A DNA stretch of 64,000 bases from Bacteroidales bacterium (lineage in GTDB: Bacteria; Bacteroidota; Bacteroidia; Bacteroidales; P3), in the NCBI GenBank assembly GCA_031263015.1, contig JAISGN010000002.1, forward strand, positions 62,001 to 126,000, read 5' to 3'. Positions 8,394 to 17,401 of the stretch are shown here, one piece after another (within the stretch, counting starts at the first letter, position 1; each line of letters starts with the position of its first letter). The translations under genes and the position numbers were made by a program. The notes under the pieces were generated by a model, which searched no databases, was not told the origin of the DNA, and saw nothing but the letters and a program-made list of their open reading frames with translations.

Positions 8394-10133
8394 CTAATTA
8401 AGATTTAGTTTCGCTTCTTTTGGATAGCGGACGCTGTAAGAAAACTTTATGGTCTTGGTTTCGCCTTTTGCCAGCGTCAAAGCCCATTTGAGTTTGCCCG
8501 TTCCCTTATCGTATTCCGCCGAAGCAATGTCTAACGGCTTCACAACGATGTCTTTGGATTGCGAAACAGGTATTTGGTCTTCCAGATTGAGATTGACGGA
8601 GTATGAATTGGCGTTGCGAACCGACAAAGTAACCTCCACATTTACCGAAAGGTCGGAAGAAAGCATTGAAGACTTGTCGGGTTTGGAGCGAACGACCTTT
8701 CTCTCGGTTGAAACGCGGTTATCCTGCCCTATAGGCAAAGAAAGAGTGTCGTCTGTTGAGGTTTGAGAGAGATAAGTGTTGCCCACAAAGCGATTATCCG
8801 AATAAATGGAGGCTTCGGATGCGATAATGTCAAGGTCTTCCCAAGCAGCAATGTCGGCAGAGAGGAATACGGAGCCCGATAACTTCGGAACGGCGTAATG
8901 CTTATAAGCACTCATCGCAGTCTTTGTTTCCAACGGAATCGTCTTAGGCTTATCGCCGGAAAGGATAGTATGTTTTGTGCCGACCGAATATTCTTTGCCG
9001 AGCATAGTTGTTGCTGTTGCGGTCATAGAAGTATATTTGAAAGCGGCGTCAGTTGGAGTCTCTTCTACAATTTCAAATTCCGTAGGCTCGGCTTCTTGAT
9101 ACATTAGGACGGTTTCCTCGCTCGTGGTTTCATCTTGAACTCCTGCTGTCATTACAGCTAATTCCTTTACGCTGCTACCTGTTAACCGGTTGATGTTTCC
9201 TGTTTTTCGTAGCGGCAAAAGATAATACGGCGAGAGTTCTCCTAATTCCATGTTGGTATTAGGTGTTTCCGATGACACGATAAGGCTAACGCCGTTCCAG
9301 TCTTCTGATGTTGATTGACTGATTTGGGCTTTGAGGACGAATTTTACGGGCTTTGACGGGTCTGAAACCTTAACATCATAGAGCGGAGTCCAGCCTGCGT
9401 CCGTTGTATTGTAGTTATAGGTCAGCGTTATGTCGCATTCCTTTTCCGAATAGAGGTTCATAGTTACTATTGCTTGCCTGTCGTCCGGCAGAGCCTTAAT
9501 TGCATCACTTGTAACAACGTTTAGAGCGGCTTTAAACTTCGCTATGGAATCTTGAAGTGCGGCATAAATTTTCCCTTCGCTTTGAATAAGGTCGTTAATC
9601 TCGGTTATCTTCGGGCGATAGTAAGTAAGAGCGTCCTGAATCTTCGGAAGGCTGTCAATGGATTGAGAATTGGAGATAGCCTTCATATTGTTCAGTGCAT
9701 CCTTCTCTTTCCTTAATTCTTCGGCACGATATTTTGATGCAGCGGAAAGATACTCCAAAGAATCTATGCTTGCTCTCAACGACTTGATATGGCGATAAAC
9801 ATCGGGCGAATACCAATCCGACTCATTCTTATGCTCAACATAACGAATTGAAGGCGTGAAATCGGTAACCATAACATCGTTATCGGTCTCAAATTGCAAA
9901 GAAGGCTCAATCATAAAGGGCGAATTGCCGACCAGAATCAGATTATTATCCCCTGATGTCAAATGAATTTTTGTTGTTTTCTCAATTAACGCCTGCGTTG
10001 GGAAGACTACGACTTTGGTAATCTTGCCTTCAATCTCGCGAGGCTTGGTTTTGGTTTGGGCAAACATCGTATCAGCAACCGCAAGGCTCATAACAACTGC
10101 CGCAAAGGTCATAATCTTATTGTAAATAGCCAT
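8394..10133 (-). CDS. Secreted DUF4139 protein, mucoidy inhibitor MuiA family
   Basis: A 579-residue exported protein (signal peptide to about residue 25, ending MFAQ). It has the architecture of the MuiA-like family: an N-terminal DUF4140 domain (about 35-135, with KITKVVVFPTQALIEKTTKI), a helical, charged segment (about 110-200), and a C-terminal DUF4139 domain (about 220-579) that ends in the typical GETKTIKFSYSVRYPKE. Biochemical function is unknown; the family name comes from an effect on mucoid growth in another bacterium and should not be read as a proven role here. A minus-strand -7 box lies at 10166-10173. The gene is convergent with the HD gene across the large repeat gap. Confidence 0.85.
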   Translation of the reverse strand: MAIYNKIMTFAAVVMSLAVADTMFAQTKTKPREIEGKITKVVVFPTQALIEKTTKIHLTSGDNNLILVGNSPFMIEPSLQFETDNDVMVTDFTPSIRYVEHKNESDWYSPDVYRHIKSLRASIDSLEYLSAASKYRAEELRKEKDALNNMKAISNSQSIDSLPKIQDALTYYRPKITEINDLIQSEGKIYAALQDSIAKFKAALNVVTSDAIKALPDDRQAIVTMNLYSEKECDITLTYNYNTTDAGWTPLYDVKVSDPSKPVKFVLKAQISQSTSEDWNGVSLIVSSETPNTNMELGELSPYYLLPLRKTGNINRLTGSSVKELAVMTAGVQDETTSEETVLMYQEAEPTEFEIVEETPTDAAFKYTSMTATATTMLGKEYSVGTKHTILSGDKPKTIPLETKTAMSAYKHYAVPKLSGSVFLSADIAAWEDLDIIASEASIYSDNRFVGNTYLSQTSTDDTLSLPIGQDNRVSTERKVVRSKPDKSSMLSSDLSVNVEVTLSVRNANSYSVNLNLEDQIPVSQSKDIVVKPLDIASAEYDKGTGKLKWALTLAKGETKTIKFSYSVRYPKEAKLNLN

Positions 10134-10165
10134 AATATTATAGTTTTATTTGGTTTTAGAAGTTA

Positions 10166-10173
10166 CAAAAATA
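10166..10173 (-). promoter_or_regulatory. -7 box for the DUF4139 gene
   Basis: CAAAAATA on the plus strand reads TATTTTTG on the minus strand, matching TAnnTTTG, 32 bases upstream of the start codon. Confidence 0.65.
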
Positions 10174-10265
10174 CGAATATTATTTTAAAATAAGGTTTTG
10201 ATGTCGTTTTATCAGAAAAAAATTTCGTATTATTGCATTCTCAAACCCTAAAACAAAGTTATAAT

Positions 10266-10751
10266 ATGGCAGACACAAAGAACATAGAACTAAAAGCAGG
10301 TCTTGGAGATGTGAAATTCGGTATGGATGTTGAGCAGGTGAAGACTCTGCTGGGCGAACCTTCGCATCGGGAAGTTATTGGCAAGGATGTGGAGATGCCT
10401 ACCACGCTTTTGATTTACGAAGACTTGGGATTGTCGCTCTTTTTTGACTTTCCGCTGCAATTTAATAAGGATTTGGGAATGCCATGGGACAATACGGCGG
10501 ATTTTGAGCAGATAAGCGATAAGGCTATCCTTGCTTGTATTGACGTCAATGCGGAAGATGTGATGCTGTTAGGACATAAAATCATCGGCAAATCCTCAAA
10601 AGAAATCAGCGAAATGATGGATGGCAACGGCATAACCGACTTAACGACCGACCAGGAGACGTGGGGCGAAACCAGAATCTCATCTGAGGCTTACGCTATT
10701 GACTTTTTCTTTGAGCAAGACAAGTTAGTGTCGGTTAATCTGGGCTTATAA
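10266..10751 (+). CDS. Small conserved cytoplasmic protein of unknown function
   Basis: A 161-residue soluble protein with no signal peptide or membrane segment. The start at 10266 is preferred to the in-frame ATG at 10233, because 10233 lies inside the probable -7 element (TATTATTG at 10228-10235, one mismatch to TAnnTTTG). The opening LKAGLGDVKFGMDVEQVKTLLGEP resembles SmpA/BamE-like two-repeat folds, in which a helix follows an (I/V)xxGMxxxxVxxLLGxP motif. The second half repeats that layout with GKSSKEISEMMDGNGI. I infer that fold only; the BamE family itself is lipidated and this protein is not. It is followed after 22 bases by the WbqC-like gene, probably in one operon. Confidence 0.75.
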   Translation: MADTKNIELKAGLGDVKFGMDVEQVKTLLGEPSHREVIGKDVEMPTTLLIYEDLGLSLFFDFPLQFNKDLGMPWDNTADFEQISDKAILACIDVNAEDVMLLGHKIIGKSSKEISEMMDGNGITDLTTDQETWGETRISSEAYAIDFFFEQDKLVSVNLGL

Positions 10752-10773
10752 TTATAATGTAGTCTGTTTTCGG

Positions 10774-11409
10774 ATGGTTCAAAGCAAATTCGGCGTCTTT
10801 CCTACCTCGTTTTTCCCTTCTGTGGCTTACCTTTCGCTGCTTGCAAGCTGCGATAAGGCGGCTATTGAGGGCTATGAAACTTTTGAAAAGCAGACCTACC
10901 GCAACCGTACCTACATTCAGTCCGCCAATGGCTTGCAAGCGTTAATCGTTCCTTTGAAACGCAATCATCTTGCCAAACAAACCACCAACCAAATGAGGAT
11001 TTCATACGCCGAAAACTGGAATGCAAAGCATTGGAGGGCTATTTTCTCCGCCTACGGCAAGAGTCCGTTTTTTGAACACTTCGCTTCGGAGGTGGAAGTC
11101 TTCTTTACACGGCGTTATGACTTGCTTTTAGACCTGAATAATGAGATTTTGGCGTTTTGCAATAAGCATTTTGCATTGCAGACCCAAGTCGTATCAACTC
11201 AAAACTATCTTGCCGAGCATCAGAACGACTATCGGCAGGCGTTTAAAGTTCAAAATCAGGGAACAGAACAAGGTTTCTTTCCTCCGTATTACCAATGTTT
11301 CGGTGATAAACTGGGCTTTTATCAAAATCTTTCTTGCCTTGACCTGCTTTTTTGCTTGGGTTATGACAGCCGAACCTACTTACGGAACGTTATTTATACA
11401 TTTCGCTAA
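10774..11409 (+). CDS. WbqC-like family protein
   Basis: A 211-residue protein of the WbqC-like family: FPTSFFPSVAYLSLLASCDKAAIEGYETFEKQTYRNRTYIQSANG at the N-terminus, then LIVPLKR and the ENWNAKHWRAIFSAYGKSPFFEHF segment are typical. Family members occur in O-antigen and glycolipid gene clusters and in Bacteroidota housekeeping loci; their reaction is not established. No signal peptide, so cytoplasmic. It is the second gene after the small conserved protein. Its 3' end overlaps the 3' end of the convergent recR by 20 bases (11390-11409), so the two stop regions share DNA. Confidence 0.8.
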   Translation: MVQSKFGVFPTSFFPSVAYLSLLASCDKAAIEGYETFEKQTYRNRTYIQSANGLQALIVPLKRNHLAKQTTNQMRISYAENWNAKHWRAIFSAYGKSPFFEHFASEVEVFFTRRYDLLLDLNNEILAFCNKHFALQTQVVSTQNYLAEHQNDYRQAFKVQNQGTEQGFFPPYYQCFGDKLGFYQNLSCLDLLFCLGYDSRTYLRNVIYTFR

Positions 11410-12004
11410 ACGGAAGTCTGTTTGCAATCGAGCGACCTAAGGTTACCTCGTCCGCAAACTCTATATTGTCGCCCACAGACACGCCTCTGGCGATGGCAGA
11501 GACCCTTACGCCGCAGCCGATTAGCATTTTGTTGATGTAGAATGAGGTTGTGTCGCCCTCAATGGTCGTCGGCAGAGCCATAATTATCTCTTCAATGCCG
11601 CCTTCCCTCACTCTGCTAATCAGATGCTCAATATCAATGTCCTTAGCCCCTATTCCCTCAATGGGAGAGATGATTCCGCCGAGCACATGGTAGGTTCCGT
11701 TGTACTGATGTGTGTTTTCAATCGCCATAACGTCCCTTACATTTTCCACAACGCAAACAATGCCGTGGTTACGCTTCATATCGTTGCAGACAAAGCAGGT
11801 TTCGTGGTCGGAAATTGAGTTACAAATGCGGCAGAATTTGATTTCGCTTCTTAGTTTGGTGATACTGTCGGCGAGTTGTGAGGTTACAATCGGGTCATTC
11901 TTCAGAAGATGGAGAGCAAACCTCAATGCGGTGCGGCGTCCTATGCCCGGAAGTTTTGATAATTCGCTTACAGCGTTTTCTAATAGCAAAGAAGGGTAGT
12001 CCAT
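11390..12004 (-). CDS. recR: Recombination mediator RecR
   Basis: A 204-residue RecR, normal length. RecR with RecO loads RecA onto SSB-coated gaps in recombinational repair. The helix-hairpin-helix (LSKLPGIGRRTALRFALHLL), the zinc knuckle of four cysteines (CRICNSISDHETCFVC), the Toprim strand (VCVVENVRDVMAIE) and the C-terminal Walker-like segment (SIANRLPF) all appear in order. The start at 12004 is chosen over an in-frame ATG at 12034 because 12034 lies within the minus-strand -7 box (12032-12039) and MDYPSLLLE is the normal family opening. The box would then be 27 bases upstream. Confidence 0.96.
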   Translation of the reverse strand: MDYPSLLLENAVSELSKLPGIGRRTALRFALHLLKNDPIVTSQLADSITKLRSEIKFCRICNSISDHETCFVCNDMKRNHGIVCVVENVRDVMAIENTHQYNGTYHVLGGIISPIEGIGAKDIDIEHLISRVREGGIEEIIMALPTTIEGDTTSFYINKMLIGCGVRVSAIARGVSVGDNIEFADEVTLGRSIANRLPFSEMYK

Positions 12005-12031
12005 GTTGATTTCAGGTTGATAAAACAGCGG

Positions 12032-12039
12032 CAAAATTA
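12032..12039 (-). promoter_or_regulatory. -7 box for recR
   Basis: CAAAATTA on the plus strand reads TAATTTTG on the minus strand, matching TAnnTTTG. It is back to back with the symporter box at 12060-12067. Confidence 0.6.
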
Positions 12040-12059
12040 GTCAAAATAACAAAAAAGCG

Positions 12060-12067
12060 TATTTTTG
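12060..12067 (+). promoter_or_regulatory. -7 box for the sodium:solute symporter gene
   Basis: TATTTTTG matches TAnnTTTG and ends 23 bases before the ATG at 12091. Confidence 0.65.
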
Positions 12068-12090
12068 CGGCGTTAAAACAGGTCGGAATA

Positions 12091-13542
12091 ATGGATAAAA
12101 TCATTTTTATAGCCTTTGTGGCTTACACTTTGCTGCTTTTCGTCATCACTTACTTCACTTCGCGCAAGGCAGACAGCAAAGCATTCTTTTCAGGCAACCG
12201 AAAAAGCCCGTGGTTTGTCGTTGCATACGGCATGATTGGGGCTTCGCTCTCGGGAGTTACCTTTATGTCGGTGCCGGGCTGGGTTGCAGACCGCGGATTC
12301 TCGTATATGCTGACGGTTTTCGGCTTTTTCCTCGGCTATTTGGTCATTTCGCTGATTTTAATGCCCACTTACTACAAGCATAACCTCATCTCCATCTATC
12401 AATATCTTGATACCCGCTTCGGGAAACGTTCTCACAAAACCGGCTCCTTTTATTTCATTCTCTCAAGAACTCTTGGTGCGAGCCTAAGGATGTTTATCGT
12501 CATCTTCTTCCTTCATCAGTTCGTCTTCAAACAATGGAATCTGAGCTTTGAAGCTTCGGTCGGCATCTTTCTTGTGCTGATTCTGCTCTTTACAATCAGA
12601 GGCGGCGTCAAGACAATAGTATGGACGGACACTATTCAGACGACTTTTATGCTTGGGGCTTTGATTCTGTGTTTTGTTATGGTGGCTAACGCCATGGATG
12701 TGTCGTTCGGCGGTATGCTTACCAAGGTTTGGCAGAGCGATTTCAACTATTTCATCGTTACTGACAGCCAATCGCGCCTCTGTTGGTGGAAACAAATTCT
12801 CGGAGGTATGTTTATATCAATCTCAATGACCGGTTTAGACCAGGAAATGATGCAAAAAAATCTCTCTTGTAAGAATATACGTTCGGCACAAAAGAATATG
12901 ATAACTTTTTCGCTCACTTTGTTTGTGGTCAATTTTCTTTTCCTTGTGCTGGGTGCTGCTTTGTACATCTACGCTGCAGATAACAATATAGCCGTTAGCG
13001 GAGACAGCCTGTTCGCAACAATAGCCATTGATTATTTAAGTCCTTTGGCGGGATTGGTCTTTGTTATCGGGCTGATATCTGCTCTTTATCCGAGTGCGGA
13101 CGGGGCTTTGACATCGCTGACAACAGCAGTCAGCATTGACTTCCTTAACATAGAGGAACGCAATGACTGGTCGGCAAAACGCAAAACTCATATCCGTCAT
13201 CTGATACATACTTTGTTTGCGGTGATATTTGTTCTTGTCATCATCTTTTACTATTACCACCAAAACAAACATCTTATCGATATTCTGTATCAGGTTGCCA
13301 GCATCACCTACGGACCTTTGCTCGGTTTGTTTGCCTTTGGGCTGCTGACCAAACGAAGAGTCAATGACCGATATGTGCCTTACATCTGCCTCTTGTCGCC
13401 GATAATCTGCTTCATATTAAGTCAAAATTCACTCAAATGGTTTAATTATTCCTTTGACTTTGAATTGCTGGTACTGAACGGCTTACTCACTTATCTCGGA
13501 CTGCTTTCCATCAGTTTCAAACAGGCTTCCGACCGACAATAA
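12091..13542 (+). CDS. Sodium:solute symporter (SSS family)
   Basis: A 483-residue inner-membrane protein with about 13 hydrophobic helices. The N-terminal RKADSKAFFSGNRKSPWFVVAYGMIGASLSGVTFMSVPG and the central MTGLDQEMMQKNLSCKN are hallmarks of the SSS/SLC5 family, which couples sodium entry to uptake of a solute. The GASLSGVTF helix contributes to the sodium and substrate site in known members. The substrate cannot be read from the sequence; family members carry sugars, amino acids, pantothenate, urea and others. No substrate-specific genes are adjacent. A 21-bp repeat array begins on the base immediately after the stop codon. Confidence 0.9.
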   Translation: MDKIIFIAFVAYTLLLFVITYFTSRKADSKAFFSGNRKSPWFVVAYGMIGASLSGVTFMSVPGWVADRGFSYMLTVFGFFLGYLVISLILMPTYYKHNLISIYQYLDTRFGKRSHKTGSFYFILSRTLGASLRMFIVIFFLHQFVFKQWNLSFEASVGIFLVLILLFTIRGGVKTIVWTDTIQTTFMLGALILCFVMVANAMDVSFGGMLTKVWQSDFNYFIVTDSQSRLCWWKQILGGMFISISMTGLDQEMMQKNLSCKNIRSAQKNMITFSLTLFVVNFLFLVLGAALYIYAADNNIAVSGDSLFATIAIDYLSPLAGLVFVIGLISALYPSADGALTSLTTAVSIDFLNIEERNDWSAKRKTHIRHLIHTLFAVIFVLVIIFYYYHQNKHLIDILYQVASITYGPLLGLFAFGLLTKRRVNDRYVPYICLLSPIICFILSQNSLKWFNYSFDFELLVLNGLLTYLGLLSISFKQASDRQ

Positions 13543-13731
13543 GTGCGTGTCGCACCGACATTATCTCATTTGCTCAAAATATAATGCTGTTTTAGGAAAA
13601 TGAAACAGCCTTTCGTCAAAATATTCCTTGATTTCATTTTAACGAAACAGCCTCTTAGAAAAATATAATGTAAGTCCGACACGGACAAACAGCGTTTGGT
13701 TGGAATATAACGTCAGTCCGACACGCTCAAA
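13543..13731. repeat. 21-bp lattice array C (nine uninterrupted units)
   Basis: Nine units start at 13543, 13564, 13585, 13606, 13627, 13648, 13669, 13690 and 13711 with no slip. The first begins at the base after the symporter stop codon. Units 1, 7 and 9 carry dyad-type words (GTGCG-TGT-CGCAC, GTCCG-ACA-CGGAC, GTCCG-ACA-CGCTC). Units 4, 6 and 8 carry CAGCCTTTC, CAGCCTCTT and CAGCGTTTG. Units 2, 6 and 8 end in the shared AATATAA. The clpC promoter follows directly. Confidence 0.9.
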
Positions 13732-13753
13732 CGACACATATAAAAATTTTTAG

Positions 13754-13761
13754 TACTTTTG
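13754..13761 (+). promoter_or_regulatory. -7 box for clpC
   Basis: TACTTTTG matches TAnnTTTG, ends 38 bases before the ATG, and sits 22 bases beyond the last unit of array C. No CIRCE or other heat-shock operator was seen. Confidence 0.65.
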
Positions 13762-13799
13762 GCTGGATTAAAAACTCATTTTTTTACAGGGAAATAAGG

Positions 13800-16367
13800 A
13801 TGGAGATAAAATATACGCCTCATGCACAAAATGTTATCAACAATGCGAAGGATGAGGCAATAAGATTAAATAATTCAAACGTAGCCGTAGAACATCTTTT
13901 CTTGGCTATGCTCCGCGAAAAGGACTGTCGGGCGATGGAAATTCTCAAACAAGCCCGAATAGACACTGATTGGCTAAAATCAAAGTTGGAATACTATTGT
14001 ACAAATGTCGCTTCGGATTTGGGAATCGCCGTTAGAGACCCTCAATATGAGGCTCAATTGCGCGAAATCTTGGGAAATGCAAGTCTGGAAGCTTTTGAAG
14101 GACGCGACGAAGTAGTAGGTACGGAACATTTGCTGCTGAGTATTCTTGCACAAGCAAAGAACAGTCAAATTGCAATGCTGCTTGGTGAATACGAATTAAC
14201 GTATGATAAGGCTAAAACAACGCTTTATCAGTTAAAGAAGTCAAATGCCGAGAATAAAAGCAACGATAATCGGACTATAAACATAGGTGATGTGAGCGCA
14301 ATGATATTCGGTGTTATTTCTGAGGCTGGAAAAAATATCAAGGAGTTGGATTTGAACGACCTTAAAAAGCATGCATCAACACGATTCGGCAATAAGAAAG
14401 ATTATGGTGAGACTCCGTTTTTGGATAACTTCGCAAAAAATCTGTCAAAAGCCGCTGCAAACGGTTCTATTGATATGGTAGTCGGACGAGATAAGGAGAT
14501 AGAACGCATTACGCAAATATTAAGCCGCCGAAAGAAGAACAACCCCGTATTAATAGGCGAACCGGGCGTTGGAAAGTCGGCTATCGTGGAGGGATTGGCT
14601 CTTCGCATCAACGCAGGCGACATTCCCAATACGCTAATCGGCAAAAAGATTTACACATTAGACCTAACGTCATTAGTAGCGGGCACAAAATATCGCGGAG
14701 AGTTTGAAGAAAGAATCAAAAGGCTTATTAACGAAGTACGGAATCACCAAGATATTATCATTTTTATTGATGAGATGCATACAATCGTTGGTGCCGGCAA
14801 TGCGGAAGGAAGCCTTGATGCATCAAACATTATTAAACCGGCGTTGGCACGAGGAGAGATTCAATGTATAGGGGCTACCACTTTGACGGAATACCGAAAA
14901 CACATAGAGAGTGATGGTGCGCTGGAACGCAGGTTTCAAAAGGTGCAAATAGAAGCAACATCGGAAGACGAAACTCTTTACATCCTGCAAAATATTAAGG
15001 AGAAATACGAGATTTTTCACAAGGTTAAATATTCCGAGAAGGCACTCGAAGCCTGTGTAAGGCTGACCAATCGCTATATTACCGACAGACTGCTGCCCGA
15101 TAAGGCTATTGATGCTATGGATGAGGCGGGTGCGATGGCTCATGTGAAGGATACGAGAATCAATCCGCGATTAAAGCAGATTGAAGAGCAGATTCATCAG
15201 GCTGATAAAGCGATTAACAATCTTATGATTGCTCATAAATATGCCGAAGCAGACACATTGCGAAATACAAAGACACAACTTGCGAGCGATTTGACAAAAG
15301 AAAATATGCTTTGGGAGGAAGAGTTGCGTCTTAACCCGATTGTTATCACCGAAGAAGACATTGCTGCCGTTGTTTCTTCGTCAAGCGGTGTCAGCATAAA
15401 GAAAATGACCGACAGTGAAGCGTCTCGTATTATTAAAATGGACTCTGCCTTAAAGCAAATAGTAATTGGGCAGGATGAAGCAATAGAAAAAGTTACCAAA
15501 ACCATAAGACGCTCCAAAGCAGGCTTAAAAGACCCCAACAGACCAGTGGGTTCGTTTATTTTTGTAGGCTCAACCGGCGTTGGAAAGACGTTATTGGCTA
15601 AGAGTTTGGCAAAATATCTTTTTGATTCCGACAATAATCTCATCCGATTGGACATGAGTGAATATATGGAGAAGCATAGCATTTCGCGATTGATAGGTTC
15701 TCCTCCCGGATACGTGGGTTATGAAGAGGCAGGGCAGCTTACGGAGAAAGTTAGGAACTATCCTTATTCCATAGTCCTATTCGATGAGATTGAAAAGGCA
15801 CATGCCGATATTTATAATATACTTCTGCAAATTCTTGACGAAGGACATTTGACCGATAGCCTGGGTAGAAAAGTTGATTTCAAAAACACAATTATTATTA
15901 TGACCTCTAATGTCGGCAGCAGAAACCTTAAAGATTTCGGGGCGGGCATAGGATTTTCCGCAACGAACGATAAGGAAAGTCAGGCTTTGTTAGAGAAGAA
16001 TATTATTGACAAAGATTTAAAGAGGACTTTCTCTCCTGAATTTCTTAACAGAATTGACGATGTTATTTTCTTCAATAATATTGGTGAAAAGGAGATTCTT
16101 AAAATTATTGATATAGAATTTCAGTCGCTTAAAAAGAAAATCGCCGCCATTGGCTACTCTCTTGACATTGATGAGAAGGTTAAACACTTTATCATCAACA
16201 AAGGATGCGACCTTCAATACGGAGCGCGTCCTCTTAAAAGAACTATTGAACGTGAGATTGAGGATTGTTTATCCGAAAGCATAATTGCCAACAAAAGGAA
16301 GAAGAAACGCCACATCATAATCTCAACCGACAAAGATAAAACAACACTTAACATCAATATTGAGTAG
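13800..16367 (+). CDS. clpC: Clp protease ATPase subunit ClpC
   Basis: An 855-residue Hsp100 unfoldase that feeds proteins to the ClpP peptidase. Order of domains: double Clp-N repeat (about 1-145), AAA module D1 with Walker A GEPGVGKS at 253-260 and Walker B IIFIDEMHTIVGAG, a mid-domain with a UVR-like coiled segment (HKYAEADTLRNTKTQL, about 475-495), and D2 with Walker A GSTGVGKT at 590-597 and Walker B IVLFDEIEKAH. The presence of the UVR-type middle and the full double Clp-N domain favours ClpC over ClpA or ClpB. The stop is 5 bases before the GTG of the MlaE-like permease, so the two are likely cotranscribed. Length and motifs are intact. Confidence 0.95.
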   Translation: MEIKYTPHAQNVINNAKDEAIRLNNSNVAVEHLFLAMLREKDCRAMEILKQARIDTDWLKSKLEYYCTNVASDLGIAVRDPQYEAQLREILGNASLEAFEGRDEVVGTEHLLLSILAQAKNSQIAMLLGEYELTYDKAKTTLYQLKKSNAENKSNDNRTINIGDVSAMIFGVISEAGKNIKELDLNDLKKHASTRFGNKKDYGETPFLDNFAKNLSKAAANGSIDMVVGRDKEIERITQILSRRKKNNPVLIGEPGVGKSAIVEGLALRINAGDIPNTLIGKKIYTLDLTSLVAGTKYRGEFEERIKRLINEVRNHQDIIIFIDEMHTIVGAGNAEGSLDASNIIKPALARGEIQCIGATTLTEYRKHIESDGALERRFQKVQIEATSEDETLYILQNIKEKYEIFHKVKYSEKALEACVRLTNRYITDRLLPDKAIDAMDEAGAMAHVKDTRINPRLKQIEEQIHQADKAINNLMIAHKYAEADTLRNTKTQLASDLTKENMLWEEELRLNPIVITEEDIAAVVSSSSGVSIKKMTDSEASRIIKMDSALKQIVIGQDEAIEKVTKTIRRSKAGLKDPNRPVGSFIFVGSTGVGKTLLAKSLAKYLFDSDNNLIRLDMSEYMEKHSISRLIGSPPGYVGYEEAGQLTEKVRNYPYSIVLFDEIEKAHADIYNILLQILDEGHLTDSLGRKVDFKNTIIIMTSNVGSRNLKDFGAGIGFSATNDKESQALLEKNIIDKDLKRTFSPEFLNRIDDVIFFNNIGEKEILKIIDIEFQSLKKKIAAIGYSLDIDEKVKHFIINKGCDLQYGARPLKRTIEREIEDCLSESIIANKRKKKRHIIISTDKDKTTLNINIE

Positions 16368-16372
16368 AAAGA

Positions 16373-17134
16373 GTGAATACTTTAACAACAAGAATAAAAG
16401 CATCTCTCATTGAACTCGGCTCTTATATCCTTTTAATGAGAGATGCCTTTAAAAAACCGCAAAATTCGTACCTTTTCCGTCAAAAAACGCTCTTCGAATT
16501 TAAAGCATTAGGGATAGACTCAATCGCAATCGTCTTATTGATATCTCTTTTCATAGGAGCGGCGGTCGTAATGCAAATGTTATATAATTTAGAGAACCCT
16601 TTATATCCGCGATGGGTCTTCGGATTCGCATCACGCAAAGCAATAATATTAGAATTCTCGCCTACGGTAATCAGTCTCATCCTTGCAGGGAAATGTGCCT
16701 CGCGAATAGCATCGGAAATCGGCACTCAACGGCTCACGGAGCAAATAGACGCATTGGAAGTTATGGGAGTAAATTCCGCATCCTACCTTATATTGCCCAA
16801 AATCATCGCTTGCGTTTGCTTTTTTCCCATTTTAATCATCTTCAGCATTGCTGTGGCGTTGATAGGAGGCGGATTGGGAGCATTGATGGTTGGTTCCATC
16901 ACAATCTTTAATTACATTGAGGGTTTGAGATTGGAATTTAGCAGTGCGGATGTTGTTTATGCCATCGTGAAGACAGCAATCAACGCCTTCCTTATATCAT
17001 CCATCGCCTCATACAGAGGTTATAACGTTACGGGAACAACTGTTGATGTGGGGCATCAAAGCACCAACGCCGTAGTGCAAAGCAGCATTTTCATAATCAT
17101 TTTTAATATGATTATAACTAAACTTTTCGTCTGA
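16373..17134 (+). CDS. mlaE: MlaE/YrbE-type ABC transporter permease
   Basis: A 253-residue inner-membrane protein of the MlaE permease family, which moves phospholipids between membranes with the ATPase MlaF and the lipid-binding MlaD. Typical features are five to six hydrophobic segments, LISLFIGAAVVMQMLYNL near residues 58-75, and the conserved EIGTQRLTEQIDALEVMGVN segment near 114-135, which contacts the ATPase. The start codon is GTG, 5 bases after the clpC stop. In many Bacteroidota the ATPase gene follows directly; here it does not, so the partner must be encoded outside this window. Function in lipid transport is inferred from the family. Confidence 0.9.
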   Translation: MNTLTTRIKASLIELGSYILLMRDAFKKPQNSYLFRQKTLFEFKALGIDSIAIVLLISLFIGAAVVMQMLYNLENPLYPRWVFGFASRKAIILEFSPTVISLILAGKCASRIASEIGTQRLTEQIDALEVMGVNSASYLILPKIIACVCFFPILIIFSIAVALIGGGLGALMVGSITIFNYIEGLRLEFSSADVVYAIVKTAINAFLISSIASYRGYNVTGTTVDVGHQSTNAVVQSSIFIIIFNMIITKLFV

Positions 17135-17254
17135 ATAATCGCAACATCCCCCGCCCTCTTACTTAATTTCCTGTTTCCGAAATCCCTTTTTATCATAAGG
17201 AAAAGAGATTTCGGCACAACGGATTAGTCATTGATAATCATAATGTTTGATATG

Positions 17255-17338
17255 GTCAAAATGAAAGGCTGTTTGGTAAAAATGAAACGGCGTTTGGTGC
17301 GAACCAAACAGCCTTTGGGAAAATTGAAACAGCCTTTT
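17255..17338. repeat. 21-bp lattice array D (four units)
   Basis: Units start at 17255, 17276, 17297 and 17318 in the 267-bp gap 17135-17401. The cores are GGCTGTTTG, CGGCGTTTG, CAGCCTTTG and CAGCCTTTT after AAAATGAAA-like leaders, so forward and reversed cores share one lattice position. The array ends 23 bases before the next -7 box. Upstream, 17135-17254 holds only a weak hairpin (AAATCCCTTTTTATC / AAGGAAAAGAGATTT near 17180-17212) that may end the mlaE transcript. Confidence 0.88.
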
Positions 17339-17361
17339 GGGAAAGTTATACGGAATTTTAG

Positions 17362-17369
17362 TACATTTG
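17362..17369 (+). promoter_or_regulatory. -7 box for the aminotransferase gene
   Basis: TACATTTG matches TAnnTTTG and ends 32 bases before the ATG at 17402. This rules out the in-frame upstream start at 17231, whose extra 57 codons are lattice repeat. Confidence 0.7.
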
Positions 17370-17401
17370 CAAGACAATTCAATAAAATAAAAAGAAAAAA
17401 T

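Noticed and set aside
8044-8397. Open frames of 117 and 80 codons in the gap after the HD gene
   Set aside because: They lie in lattice repeats, have no promoter or recognisable protein features, and stay open because the unit is a multiple of three.
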